Positions 13,017 to 24,665 are shown, counted from the stretch's first letter. The stretch is DNA of 64,000 nucleotides from Coriolopsis trogii (GCA_020543525.1 JAHYIO010000001.1:434001-498000); one strand, 5' to 3'. Translations and numbers: made by a program. The notes: a model not told the origin generated them from the letters alone.

Positions 13017-13426
13017 GAGGGACTCGGGACGCTGTGGGTGCATCGAGGCATCCCGTCTTTCTTGTCGTCTTTACTCGGATGCTGTCGCGCATGGTTTTCT
13101 TCCTGCTTTCTCTGGACTTCTCGCTGGTACTGGGTTGAGCGTGTGTACGTATAATTCTGTAGTATTATCATTGTAGATCTTGATATCATACTTGTCTTTT
13201 GGTATGCACCGACCCAATACCCGATGAATTATGGGGGAGCGACGCTTCACTGGACATGTGTGGCGAACGATAGAGGAGCTGTAGGCAGTGGTGGTGGAAA
13301 GCTCAAACAGCGTGACAGGGCGCGGCGTTGATGCAAGGTTACTTCAAGCGTTCGCCTGGCTCACTTGTCACTACCATGAGCCTCCCTCACATGCCTAACT
13401 CGCCCGACCTTTACCGAGACACTCTA
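13017..13426. other. Intergenic region downstream of SNF2-type gene
   Basis: Holds the likely 3' UTR of the remodeler gene (an AT-richer stretch around 13140-13200) and about 200 bases of plain sequence up to the TA target site of the DNA transposon. No gene was seen. Confidence 0.4.
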
Positions 13427-13454
13427 CAGTCGAAACCCTCTTATCCCATACCTC
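13427..13454 (+). repeat. Left terminal inverted repeat of the DNA transposon
   Basis: 28 bp, exact inverse of 18022-18049, preceded by TA at 13425-13426. Confidence 0.92.
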
Positions 13455-14069
13455 CGATAACCCATAACCCTCAATATCCCATAGATTTTGCCGGGTCCCG
13501 AGTTGGTTCTATGGGGCAAATCCCATAACCTCCCATAACACTTAACCCATAGCCTTTGCCGACCAAAAACCCATAGATTTTATCATTTTGTATCCGGAAA
13601 GTGTGCCTTGAGCTAGGTTTATGGGGCTCAAAATCTTCGTCTGCTTACATTTTATAGGTATACAACGCTGCTCTAGGTGATTGGAAGCAAGACTGAACGT
13701 TGAGAATTCGTGGACCCTGGTGTTATCGGGCGCTTGAGTCATGATAACAGGTCATATGGTGGGGGTCGGAACTTCGTGACGAGCGCCCAAGCCATTTCTC
13801 GTGAACGCTAAGGCTCACCATGGAGATCACAATATCCCCTCAAACCTAGCCTATTGAGTAGCTATACAAGTACCCTTTCATTGTACTGGAATAGATTTTC
13901 TGTCCGTCGAGTTTTGGATTTGGAGACCCCAATTTGGCGCTTTTTGCTGACTAAGCCAGTACCATATATGGATACCTACCATTTTGGGACACTACGCCTG
14001 TCATGTGACTTGATATGGCGCTCTCCGACAGAGCAGAGAGCATGCGGCAAAACATCACATTCTGGGGTA

Positions 14070-17000
14070 ATGCCTCGCACAAAAAAGACTCAGACTCATC
14101 TACGCAACTCTGCTGGACAGTTTCTACCCAGCGCACCAGTGCTGGTTCTCTCAGATGCTGTAGATCTGGACATATCTGCTGTCTCGGCCTCGGACTCGGA
14201 TTTTACAGGAGATTCAGACAATAATCTGGGCTCCAACTCAGGAACAGATGTCTCGGACGAAGAGGACAGAGAAGAATGGTGCAACCTGCTAGAGGAACGG
14301 TTTGCTGTACGGCGAGAAAAGAAGCTCAGAAGACTCCAGATTGCATCACTCAAGAGCGCAGAGCAGATGCTCGATAGACCGGTGGACCGGGCAGGAGGGG
14401 CTAAGGACAAGACAGGAAGGAAGCGTGGTCCGTACCATGGAGAGTCACTTCAGACTATTCAGAGGAAGCGGAAGAGAATACTGGAGGAGGCAGATAGGAG
14501 GGGACTCGATGAAGAGGACAGATCTGTGCAGCAGCAATTGAACAGTCTCAAGGTCCGCCGCCCTGATTCTCTCACACAACCACCATTATCCGCCTTCTTT
14601 CCGCTGTCAAAGGCATCAATAGAGATGGACAGCCTGACAGAGAACACTTCTTTGGACTCCGAGGACGACATCGTTGTGACAGATGCATCAGCCTCGGAAT
14701 CGGAAGAAGATGTGCCAAATCTGGCTGCACAAGTGAAGATCCTGCCCCCTGCACCCCATCCACCCTCTCTGCATACTACACAGCCTGTCCATCCCGAAGA
14801 GCAGGCTGTCGAGACTGCCGAAGATATTGCACAATACACAGAGGACGTCCTCGAGACCACAGCCCCAAAATCTCCCCTGCAACTCCAGTATCTCGCAGAC
14901 GAAGGTCGCCGCAATGCCCGGCAGGCAAAAGACTACCGTTCTGAGGTGCTCTTTGCTTCTCTCGTTGATTTCTACCGTAACCTGCCACGCCATGGCCGTC
15001 TCAAATCTGCACTCCGTGTGTCACGCATTCACCAATGCGGCCCAGCACTTGCCCGTGTTCTCTGTGCTCAGGCGCGACCATCAGTAGTTTGGGAAATCTA
15101 TTATATTGTCTTATTTGCCCAAATAAGACAAGTAAGACGCTATAAGCTGTAAGCTCCAGCACAGCCACCGGTGGCAAATAAGACACACACCAGCACCCGA
15201 CTTGTCCCATTCATAGCAGCATGGTATAATGACAAAACCTCACGAAACTTGGTACGTCGATGCGGCCATATACTGCAAGACTCTCCACCAATTTTGGTGG
15301 CATTTCGCCCACAGACGCTTTGGTGGCGGGCGTCACATTCTGGCAGGGGAGTGAAATAAGACAAATAAGCAAATAACAAATTTCCCGAACTACTGATGAC
15401 ATTTCGAGAGTTCCGAGTGTCTCAAACCTTCACACCAAGGACAGAGAGCCCAAGGCGAGTCGACCCTTGATAACGAAGCTGTCACACTCGGCCTGCAATC
15501 CTGGCTATGCACCCTCAAGCCTGGAGAGGTGAGAACGCTAGGTTTGCTAGTTGATTGCAAGACAGTTCATACTTTACTATCTCAGATTACTCCGAAATTA
15601 TTGCAGATGCACCTCAATACAACACTCTTCCCATCGCTGAGTCTCTCTCGGAAGACTCTGAGTGTTCGTCAGGCAGGGCGGTGGCTCTGGGGGCTGAGAT
15701 ACCGTTGGAAGAGGCACAAAAAGGGAGTCTACTGGGATGGACATGAACGAAAGGATGTCAAGAAGCGGCGGAAAGGATATTTCGATAAAATGGAAGCAAT
15801 CGAACCGTGAGATGCCATTGTCTTGTTTTGGCACATTACTGACTGAATTACGCGTTTGAATATCAGATTTGTTGCAACTTACGACGGAGATCTTATGGAG
15901 GAGACCACTGCTGTCAATCGCGATTTAGATGGGAAGGAGCATGTTATAATCTTCCATGACGAATCAGCCTTCCACGCGAACGACTTCAGTGGCAACTTTT
16001 GGCTAAAGGACAGTGAGCAGGTTTTGAAGAAGAAAGATAGAGGACGCCTAATCATGGTGTCCGGCTTTATCTGTTAACGCTTCGGGAATCTGGCACTCAC
16101 TGACAGGTTAGTACAAGAGAATGCCCAGCTCCCTGAGGGGTAGCAACTGAATGTCACAGACTCTCGCATGACCATCTATCCCAGCTCTAAGAAGGGCGGT
16201 GATGAGTACTGGAACATGGAACAGATGGTTGAGCAAGTAAGTGCGGCTTCCCAGCAACCATGAGAATAGACATCCACATAAGACTTTAACAATTTCCAGC
16301 TATGTAACGCGATTCCCATTGCACATCGGCTCTATCCTGACGCTGTCATCCATTGGGTCTTCGACAATTCCTCATGTCACGGGAGCTTAGCAAAGGATGC
16401 GCTCACCGTGACGAAAATGAATGTCAACCCCGGGGGGAAAAGTGCTTCCCCCATGCACAACACGACCATCCCAGTGGACAACCCTCACGGCCTTGGTGGT
16501 ACAGCTCAATCTATGCAGTTTAACACAGAGCTCCCGGATGACCACCCATTCAAGCAATACGAGGGTCAGCCAAAGGGCATGAGACAAGTCCTCGCTGAGC
16601 GTGGTCTCCTGAAGCCCGGAATGATCAGAGAGTGCCGGGTCTGCAAGGCATCGAAGTCGCAGAAGTTGCATCTCACGGGCTTGACAGATGCGGAGCTAGA
16701 CCAGATTGATGAAGACCAGGACTTGGACACAGACGACGAGGAGGACAGCCGGCCCACAGACTGTTGCATGCGGCGAGTTCTTGCCCTCCAGCAGGACTTT
16801 ATAAGTGAGAAGTCATTACTTGAACAGGTACGCTAATCTGCATACTATCTCAATGGCTCTAAGATTTCGAGCAGGTTGTTGAGAACACTGGAGACGTCTG
16901 CCATTTTCTTCCGAAGTTCCATCCGGAGCTTAATCCTATTGAATATTACTGGGGGTGGACAAAGAATTACTTCCGGGAGCGGTCAACCGGCAATTTCAAG

Positions 17001-17279
17001 CACGCGAAAAAGCTTGTCCAAGAAGCTCTCGATGTGTGCCCTCTACTCACGATTCGGCGGTTCTTCTGTAGAGCGTTCCGATACGTCAGCGTATATCGGC
17101 TCGGTGCAACAGGTATAGCCGCCGAGTATGCTGTACGCAAGTATAAGTCCCATCGGGCAGTCCAGGCGAAGGATCTTGAGGTTGCAGAGGCCGAACGTCA
17201 AGCAAAGCTGTCGCAGTCTTTGAGACATACATTGGTAGGTGCTCTGATACATATATATCTGACGAACCATTGGCGTTGA
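14070..17279 (+). pseudogene. DDE transposase of the Tc1/mariner-type element, interrupted
   Basis: The start is ATG 14070 (MPRTKKTQTHLRNSAGQF). A long acidic and serine-rich N-terminal part follows (to about 15076), then a block that includes HFESSECLKPSHQG after the inserted MITE. The catalytic core is recognisable in order: FHDESAFHAND (about 15950), HWVFDNSSCH (about 16350) and FHPELNPIEYYWGWTKNYF (about 16920). These supply the three acidic residues of a DDE/D nuclease, with the last in the usual Tc1-like NPIE context. Several short introns separate the blocks. The MITE at 15079-15398 breaks the frame. Removing it with one copy of its duplication rejoins the frame exactly, so the host copy was probably intact before insertion. 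The tail fades out at the edge of the hAT-type MITE. It should cut and paste the element at TA sites; this copy is likely inactive. Confidence 0.8.
15079..15398. mobile_element. 320-bp MITE inside the transposase gene
   Basis: Terminal inverted repeats begin CATCAGTAGTTTGGGAAAT on the left; the right end reads the same inverted with one mismatch. A 2-bp duplication (AC at 15077-15078 and 15399-15400) is inferred because deleting 15079-15400 restores the transposase frame (..ALARVLCAQAR then HFESSEC..). It has no coding capacity of its own that I trust. The superfamily is uncertain from a 2-bp duplication. Confidence 0.78.
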
Positions 17280-17280
17280 C

Positions 17281-17780
17281 TAGTGTTGTGCTCGGCCCGG
17301 CCCAAGCCAGGAAAGCCGGGCAGAGCCAGGCCGGTTGGCTCGCCAGGCCAGGCCGAGCCAACGTCACTGGCTTTCATTGGCTCGATGGCCTGGCTTGCAA
17401 AGGTTGAAGCCATGAGCCAGGCCGCCGGGCCATGGCTTGGGGAGCGCCCGTAGATAAGGGCAGGGGCGGCGGTTTTACTGGCATGATATCGAGAGTAAGT
17501 ATGCGTCTTGTATGTCACTTTGCCCAAGTGGTGTTACTGACTTGATTGAATTGTAAAGACCTGCTTACACTGTCTTACACCACCCCTATAGCCCATCAGA
17601 CGCCCTCCCTTGTGCTTGACACTCCGGCGGTTGCAGGCCACGGCTCAGGCCAAAGCCAAGCCATTGGCGGGCCTTCGAGGATGGCTTTCGGCCTGGCTCA
17701 CAGAATGTGAGGCCGGAAGCCGCCTCAGGCCAGGCCAAAGCCGGTGGCTTTCAGGCCAAGCCGGGCCGAGCACAACACTA
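17281..17780. mobile_element. 500-bp hAT-type MITE
   Basis: The ends are TAGTGTTGTGCTCGGCCCGG and its inverse, at 17281 and 17780. An 8-bp target duplication GCGTTGAC lies on both sides (17273-17280 and 17781-17788). The 8-bp duplication and TAGNG-like ends are typical of hAT elements. The interior is rich in imperfect GGCC/AGGCC palindromes and encodes no transposase. It sits just after the last transposase exon, so it inserted into the 3' part of the larger element. Confidence 0.9.
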
Positions 17781-18021
17781 GCGTTGACCTTGGGCCAATT
17801 TGGCGCTTTTTTAGGGTTAGGTTTAGGCGCTCAGAATCTTTCGTCCTTGCGGATTTGGGCTTAAACAGGGGTGGTTTGTAGAATTTCAATATTAAGGCAA
17901 TCGGACCAAAATTGCGGTTTGACATGAAGTTCCGACCCCCACCATAGGATCGAGCGCTCGACGAGCGCCTCCTCTCGTAGCCCATAACCTCCGAAAACCC
18001 ATAGTTTTGGGCTTCTCCCGA

Positions 18022-18049
18022 GAGGTATGGGATAAGAGGGTTTCGACTG
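18022..18049 (-). repeat. Right terminal inverted repeat of the DNA transposon
   Basis: 28 bp, exact inverse of 13427-13454, followed by TA at 18050-18051. Confidence 0.92.
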
Positions 18050-18203
18050 TAGCTGAAAATTCTAGTGAATTAACTGGTAACTAGGTATGAGACGACACCG
18101 CCGTGCATCTCCCCTTTTTCTCGACATATCATAGTTCGATCTCGAGGACATGCGGAGCAAATGCCAATAGAAGATACAAGACATAGGGTGATGGTCGTAG
18201 TCA

Positions 18204-20040
18204 TCACAGCTTTCCGGGGTCGAGTTGCATCTCAGCCTCATGGGGACACTTTCCCAGTCTTTCGTTGAGTTTCCACATTGTTTCGTACCATCCGCCTCCA
18301 TGACTGTCCATTATACAACGGATGTTCCTCAGCCGCGGGAAATAGGCTGACAGCACTACCGTAAGTGCGTGAACGCAGAGCTCGTCCGCGGCACCGGTCT
18401 CTACGTCTTCATCGGCGATGTCTTCTGGTAATAAGGGCTTCCCCACACCCAGGATGCGCAACTGGCACTCCGCGCGCTCAGCGGAAGACTCCGAGGTGGC
18501 AGACGCTCCGACCGCGTTCCCCTCGAGGCGCATGCGCTCCTCAAGTGGCGCAAACAAGCCGTACAGTTCTTCGGCGCCGACGTCCTTGATTGACGTGTAG
18601 AAGAGCTCGAGCCGGGGGCAGAGCTCCGCGATCTGGACGAGGCCTCGGAGTGTGAGACTGGTGGGAACGTCGGTGTGGTCGGCGAAGCCCTGGCAGAGCT
18701 CTGCGCGTCGCAAGTTGGGCCAGGAGCGGCCCATCTCGGCCAACGCCTCGTTGCTGAAGGCGAAGTAGAAGATGCACTTGAGGACGATGCTCTCGAGGGA
18801 GCGAAGGGCGAAGAGTGGCTGAAAGTGGTATGGATAGAGGGGTACGGCGTAGCCCGGCAGGGAGTCCGCGTATCCTGGACCCGGATTGAAAGTGAGTGAA
18901 CGTAGAGATGCGGCACACGGACGGGTGGAGAGGGCGGTGGCGAAGGCGTGGAAGTCGTCTGCGGTCTCTTCTTCACTCCACATGTTGAGCCGGAGTGTGT
19001 GAAGATATGGGGAATGAATGGCTTTCACCAACGCGGTGAACCATGGAAGGTATTCGACGGTAACGTTCAAGGATTGCAGGTGGGTAAACGTGTTGTTGGA
19101 TATGAAACGCGGGACACCCTCGGGATATTCGTTGGGATTTGCAGTGATCTCCAGGTCAAGTAGAGATGGAAATGAGGCAAGGTGATCAAGGGTTCTTTGT
19201 AGGATCGTGGGATGGGCCGTCTTGAGGCTCCGAAGATGAGGCATGTTGCCGACAGCGTCTGCCAAACGTTGTGAGATCGATATAGGCCGCCAGTTTACGG
19301 ATGTGAGCTCCAGTGTGTGTATGTTGCTGGGTGGCGAACGAGCTATATGACCCAACACTCGTTTCACACTCCGGATGGTGACCTGGTGTGACCGGGATGT
19401 CGACATCGGTTTTCCGCAAGCCGTGAAGGAATACGAAAAGCCTGGGAGTACCAGCTTGAATATTTGGAGACTGTCGCCGACAAACACGGTTCGAGGTATT
19501 GCTGGTACATTCTGCTCGATACCTGATAGAATGCACTGAAGATTGGGAAGGCAGTCTCGCGGAAGGACGCGTTCAAGCTCGCGCCATGCGTCAACCGCAA
19601 GAAACGTGTCGGTTTTTCTGGTCTCTCGAGAACTTGCCGCAACCTCTGAGATAAAAGATGCGTGCTCGAGAAACCGAGACAAGTCTGAGTAGACGAGTGA
19701 ACGAGTGAACGACTAGTCGGGACCCCAAGGACGTGTCAGTCTACTTAGCAGTGTATAGCCCAACAAGTAAACTCACCACGACCCTGATGAACCTCCCAGG
19801 CGGACAGTGGGGGGATGTCCGATAGGCCTCCTTTTGGCTTAGTGTCTGGAACGTCCAAGCCTCACGGGGGAGGGTATATACCAGGACATCAAAGCAAGGC
19901 AATGTGTGCCATACTCGCGGGATCGCGTATTTGTACAGGAATTGACAAGTCAAAGCTAGGCTAGCCAAGGTGTCTTGACCTTCACAGGCCATATAGATGC
20001 AGTGCAGTATATCGTCAGGAAGTGATAGCCGACTGGACAT
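18204..20040 (-). CDS. F-box-like / leucine-rich-repeat protein
   Basis: Likely substrate receptor of an SCF ubiquitin ligase; the target is unknown. Exon 1 starts at ATG 20038-20040 (MSSRLSLPDDILHCIYMAC). It carries an F-box-like segment with LP..I.. then LALTCQFLYKYAIPRVWHTL. An intron follows; a phase-0 acceptor that continues SFTRSLVYSDLSRFLEHASF fits the usual layout of this fungal family. The rest is one long exon of about 490 residues with irregular leucine-rich repeats (IHTLELTSVNW, LRSLKTAHP, LLDLEITANP, LQSLNVTVEYLP, LRRAELCQGF). It ends EAEMQLDPGKL-stop at 18204. Large, poorly conserved families of this type are common in Agaricomycetes. Confidence 0.85.
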
Positions 20041-21618
20041 CGTGTGTGCGGGAGTGGCGGGCAAGGTAGATGGTGGTATGAAGTTAAGGGACGGCACGGT
20101 GCAGTAGCGCTTATATTGCCCACCTTGACCGGCGATTATAGCACAATGCACTACAACAGAACTCTCATCAGCCATTGTTCGTGATCCAGTATCCTGATTT
20201 ACTTGATATACAAACTCTTTTTGGATAGTTACAATCGGTTGTTTTGACGTATGGAGCTGCAAATCGCGGCAATGGGGCTGAATAAGTAGTACAATATTAC
20301 ATCGGCTCTTACCTGTCATTCCACCAGCATTGTACATCTGCTGGTGAGCGAGCGGAGCGCATCCAAAGCTCTACAAAGCCTGAAGACACGACCATCAAAG
20401 GGTGAGCAGTGTTCGGGAATCCGTTGAATATCGCAAACATGAGTCACCGGATTGTCCGTGCTTCGTCTAAACGTTTGGGAGCTACCTATATGTAACCTGG
20501 GATATGTTCATAATCAGCATATAATGTAAGCGAAGACGCCAATCGCACTCGCTTCTCCTGAAAGGTAGACGAGACATACAGCGCGGGAGATGAAGCGACT
20601 CGCGACGACCGGCAAATACGCTCTGTCGCCTCATCGTATAGTACACACTGTCCGAAGCATTTCGTAAGTTCATGATGGGGGAAGACGGGAGGAACTCACG
20701 GCGTGGTCGTCACCCCGATACGTTCCTCACGGTCGTACGCCCACAAAGGGGCTCCGTGCGACTCCAGTCCTATTTGCCTCTATTTGTCCGTGTAGGCGTA
20801 CTCATCAGACCTATTCGCTTCCGCTCCTCGTTCGCCTTCGCATCTCATGCCGCATGCAGAAATCAGCTAATCCGGACCACCCACCGTGTTGCGATAAGGC
20901 CATGAGGCGGTCGACGCCCTCCCTCACAACCGAGAACGATTGAAAACTTTCCTACAGATGAAGTCGGACGCAGTGCTTCTGACGCACCCTGATTCAGATG
21001 ATGACCCACAAGACCATTCGGTGTGAGAGGCGTCCATCACGCGGTGGCGACAGTGGCGGTTCTTCTGTTCCTCGAACGGCGTAACCTCCGTCTTGAGGCC
21101 GCAGCTTCGTTTCTGCCGCTGGCCCTGACGCTCGCTGGAGTCCCACAGAGACCGGTATGTTCCTGATGAAACGCATAAGACGTAAGATGCCGGGTAGCAC
21201 GCATAGACCCACAACGCCCAACGCATCTGCAGATTTTGCGATCTCGCGATACGCACATGAGCATGCAAGGATCTGGCCGCAGTACAAGTTGATGGATGCT
21301 AGAGCCTGGCTACGCAGACAGCGTATTAGGCGGCTTCCATCCTGACAGATTGAAGGTGGCATGGAATGTGGATACATGACCACATGGGTGCCGACACGGT
21401 GAACTGAAACCAGAATGAGCAATCATATGACACGGAGAGACAGCGACCGGGCATAAGGACGTACCTGAGGGGAAACAGATGGGATGTAGCTGGACCACTG
21501 CACGGAGCAAGATCGTGGATACAACACATGTAGAGGAGCGTTATATGCGGAGCCGTCGAAAGTGATGAGGTAACAATACGAGGAGGTAATAAGTACAACG
21601 GGATGCCAGGCCCGTCAT
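20041..21618. other. Gene-poor region
   Basis: I see only short overlapping ORFs in all frames, without conserved motifs. The first 200 bases are the likely promoter of the F-box gene. No repeats with clear ends were found. Confidence 0.35.
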
Positions 21619-22197
21619 CTAGAGACTGATCCTACCACTGGAAATCCACTCGTCGTAGAAGACCTCGCACAAGGACGGGTTGAAGTATCCCATCACCGTC
21701 TTGAAGCCGGAGCGATACAGTACGGGGAACGACCATTGACCAGGCCCCTACACACGATGCGACACCGTCGTGGGGTTGTCAATACCTACCCGCGGCGTAC
21801 ACACAGAGACGGCTACGTACCTCATAGCGCGGCGGATGCTTGACCAGGTTTGCAACAACACCGTGTCTCCAGGAGCCAAGTCGCTGGTCGCATACACACG
21901 CGATGACTTTGTCGCCTGACTGCGAGTCAAAGGTGGTCAGTGCATCACGTCAGTCGCTACATTTAGCACATGTGCTCACGTTGTAGTTCGCCCGGAACGT
22001 ATACCGTAGCCTGGGCGCGCGCCTTGGTTGCCCTGTCGCAGCTCCCGAAGTAGAAGATGACTCGACGGTGGTAGGATTCACTGTCCAAACGCGAGCGATG
22101 TGTGAACAATCAGCGACTGGGGACCCGGCGCTACAGAGAAGCACAAAGACTCACTCGCCAAGAACGTCCTCTGCTCCTGCTCGTTCGTGTCCTCCAT
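21619..22197 (-). CDS. Small protein, family member 3 (unknown function)
   Basis: Found by splicing on the minus strand. ATG 22195-22197 starts MEDTNEQEQRTFLA, then comes an S/T-rich segment (NPTTVESSSTSGAA) ending FRANYN. After an intron whose acceptor is ctcgcag, the next exon reads SGDKVIACVCDQRLGSWRHG and ends with a phase-0 gtacgta donor. The final exon reads GPGQWSFPVLYRSGFKTVMG followed by YFNPSLCEVF and stops at 21619-21621. The SGDKV core, the W, the intron position and the G-x-G-x-W-x-FPV...FNP block match the gene at 3528-3945 closely and the gene at 2428 more loosely. The strand is opposite to those two and the distance is about 18 kb. No signal peptide or membrane helix is visible. 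Function is unknown. Confidence 0.65.
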
Positions 22198-23881
22198 GTT
22201 CACTTGGGTGTCTTTCGTAGCCGTAGAGAGTTGTGAAGCGTGTTCCGTGGGTGGGTGTCGTGGGTCGTTGTCGATCTCCGTCCTGGACAAAGGAACCCTA
22301 CCTTCTTCAGTGTCACGTGCATGCGCACGCATTGAGTCCATGCCTGTGTGTCTGTGCGCGCCTCGCGGATACTCTACACCAGCTTATTGTCCGGCAATCC
22401 GATCCGCTGCGTCGAATCCAGAGGGTCGTGTCGATGGTGCTGGTGGCCACGCAGCACGCTAGCGCGGGGAGATTAACGCGTTCTAGCACCTCGTGGGGTG
22501 TCAATAGCTAGAATGCACACACCTCAGACAAAGTGTGCAGCTACGTCGAGGACGGCGAGCGCTTCGTCTGCTGTCGGAAGATGATGGGCGTTGGTGGCTA
22601 AGGTGCGAGGCACCTAAGCGCTCGATCGCACGCCCGGGAGAGTCGGAGTGAAGATTGCGATATGAATTGCTGCTCGATGGCCTGATTGCGTAATGGTTAG
22701 CTACAATGCTCACTGCGGCGTACTCGGGGCTTACCTGCTTCGCGTTCGACGTCACCTCGGAACCAGGAAGGGAGGATCGACAGCCTGAGCTTCATCTCCG
22801 CCTTGCGCAGTTTTATAGTGACCCACTTCATTATCTTCTGCCAGAAAGAACACCACGCAGGGTGCAACCACAAGGCAATTGATGAACAGCCTTGAACAAA
22901 AGTGCCGACAGTCCCTGCAACCAGCTGCAACCATGGGGATCACGGGCCATTGTCACGGGCGCTCGTGCATCGCAACGCGCAAACTGGACGCGCCAGAACC
23001 GTTCAACTCGTGAATTCTGAACACACTCGCGGAGTTGTATAACGCGCGGCGAGGCGGTATATGCACGGAGAGCTCCCACGAAGAAGACTTACGTGGAATA
23101 CTCACCTGAGACGACGCCGTGCGGTTTCGCCTAAATCTTCACCTGATGCATGCCACTGACCCTTCGGAGTCCGGACACAGCGCTCGGGATACCTTCAGTT
23201 GACCGATACGCTCTTCGAAAGGGCACGATTGAGTTTGATTAGGTGTCATCTTCTGTGTGCCATTTTCCCTGCAGTTCTCGTGCAAATCTTGGGACGTTTC
23301 TGATCTTGAGCTCCCAGTCGATGACATCGCAATAACAACGTGGAGACAACGAACTGAAGCCAGAATCCAGGTAGACCGTCCTCACCTCACAGAGCAGGCT
23401 AGTTCTGTCTTTGCACATGGTTGGTGAATGTGGTGATGGTACCGTAAAGAGCGCAAGTCTGTGGGAGTGGAAGAACAAGCCTCAACGAAGACTCTCGCCA
23501 GCGTAAACTCCGCCCGGAGAACAGGTCCCAAATAAGGAAGTTGTCCAAGTTCGGTGGCAATACGGCGAGAAAACAGTTCACTCTGCCTTCGTTTGCAACA
23601 TACATCGTGGCAAGGACCCTTGTCGCTCAATATGCAAGAGCTGCATCACCCCTCGTGCCAAATGTTGCCGTTCTGCGACGAGGCGGCGCACATGCAGTCT
23701 GTGCGAGTTATGCCGACAGTGACGGAATCCCGTCCACAGATGATTAGCCGCTATGTACATCCTCATTCATCGTTTGGGCTGCACGCGTGCTAAATTACAA
23801 CTGAACATGGACCCCAGCCGGCCTGCTCATTTTTGAACATAGGTGTGACCTACACGAAGCACAGATAGTACATGTATACAT
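22198..23881. other. Gene-poor region
   Basis: Several short minus-strand ORFs (for example 22697-22930 with a hydrophobic stretch, and 23239-23478) could be exons, but I could not join them into a gene with consistent splice phases. No clear repeats were seen. Confidence 0.3.
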
Positions 23882-24665
23882 CTAGTAAACGTAGCCCAGG
23901 AGCTTGCCACCAACGTTCTTCCTACGCGCCTCCTCGTGGTCGAGGATACCAGATGACGTCGTCTGCAAGATGTGTGAGTATCACTTCTGGTGAGGCTAGT
24001 CATTGATGACTCACGAGGATGATGATTCCGAAGCCACGAGCAGGGAGCAACAAGTTGACCCACGCCTCAATCTGGTTGACCTGCACGTTGTAGCGTGGCG
24101 AAATGACACCAGTCTTGTTCAGACGACCGTTGAGCTGGATGACGATCTTGCCCGACCGGTGGTCATCGACGATCTCGAACTCGCCAATGTAGCCTAAAGA
24201 GCGAGCGTGTTAGCGTCACATTCCAACCCAGGATGATATGACGGGACGCAGAAGATGTAGGATGTCTCCTCTACAGTGAGCACCGGATCCACGGGTGAAA
24301 GGAAAGGTACTGTAATGGTTTCGAGAGGGAGTTCATATATCGGAGCATTAAAACGAGGGGCGGGTGGAAGCGAGACCTCGTCGATCGTAGTTATTACTCC
24401 GAGTGTACGCAATATTAGATTCGTACGGCAAGGAAAGGGAGGAAAGGGGTATACGCAAACAACCGTGTGAATGGTGAACTTACCATGACGCTGCATGACA
24501 CTGAGGAACTTGACGATGACCTTCGAGGAAGGACGGATGAGGACCTGGCGCTTGCCACGGCGCTCGGCGTTGACGATGTTGTTCTACACGGGGATAAACA
24601 CTTCGTGGACTGAACAGGGCATGCGCACTCACCAGGCAGTCGTTAAGGACGGAGACGCGAACCAT
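23882..24665 (-). CDS. RPS22: 40S ribosomal protein uS8 (S22/S15a)
   Basis: Small-subunit ribosomal protein of about 130 residues, contacting the central domain of 18S rRNA. Exon 1 (24633-24665) encodes [11 protein letters not shown]. Exon 2 reads [20 protein letters not shown] and ends [10 protein letters not shown] longer intron (about 290 nt, ending near 24194) follows, then [20 protein letters not shown] and onward to [11 protein letters not shown]. The last exon ends [21 protein letters not shown] at 23882. The sequence is near-universal for eukaryotic uS8. It is divergent from the eS17 gene. I looked in the long intron for C/D-box snoRNA motifs, which occur in some yeast RP introns, and found none. 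Confidence 0.96.

Larger units (their letters stand above)
13427..18049. mobile_element. Tc1/mariner-superfamily DNA transposon, 4623 bp, with nested MITEs
   Basis: The ends are perfect 28-bp terminal inverted repeats starting CAGTCGAAACCCTCTTATCC (13427-13454 and 18022-18049). They are flanked by a TA duplication (13425-13426 and 18050-18051), the hallmark of Tc1/mariner/pogo insertion. A second, internal inverted repeat of 21 bp lies at 13755-13775 and 17926-17946. The outer parts carry several CCCATA motifs, possible transposase-binding sites. Inside is a multi-exon DDE transposase gene on the + strand (14070-17279). Two smaller elements have inserted into it, at 15079-15398 and 17281-17780. 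Intact ends suggest it could still be mobilised in trans. Confidence 0.9.

Noticed and set aside
13440..13580. Telomere-like CCCATAACC repeats
   Set aside because: They are irregular, lie directly inside the transposon end and are partly mirrored at the other end, so they belong to the element.
15171..15359. Small ORF inside the 320-bp MITE
   Set aside because: It starts without ATG, has no known motif, and the length is expected by chance.
22697..23079. Minus-strand ORFs with a hydrophobic stretch
   Set aside because: Frames overlap and could not be spliced into one protein.
24195..24484. snoRNA in the long intron of the uS8 gene
   Set aside because: No C box (RTGATGA) with matching D box on the sense strand was found.
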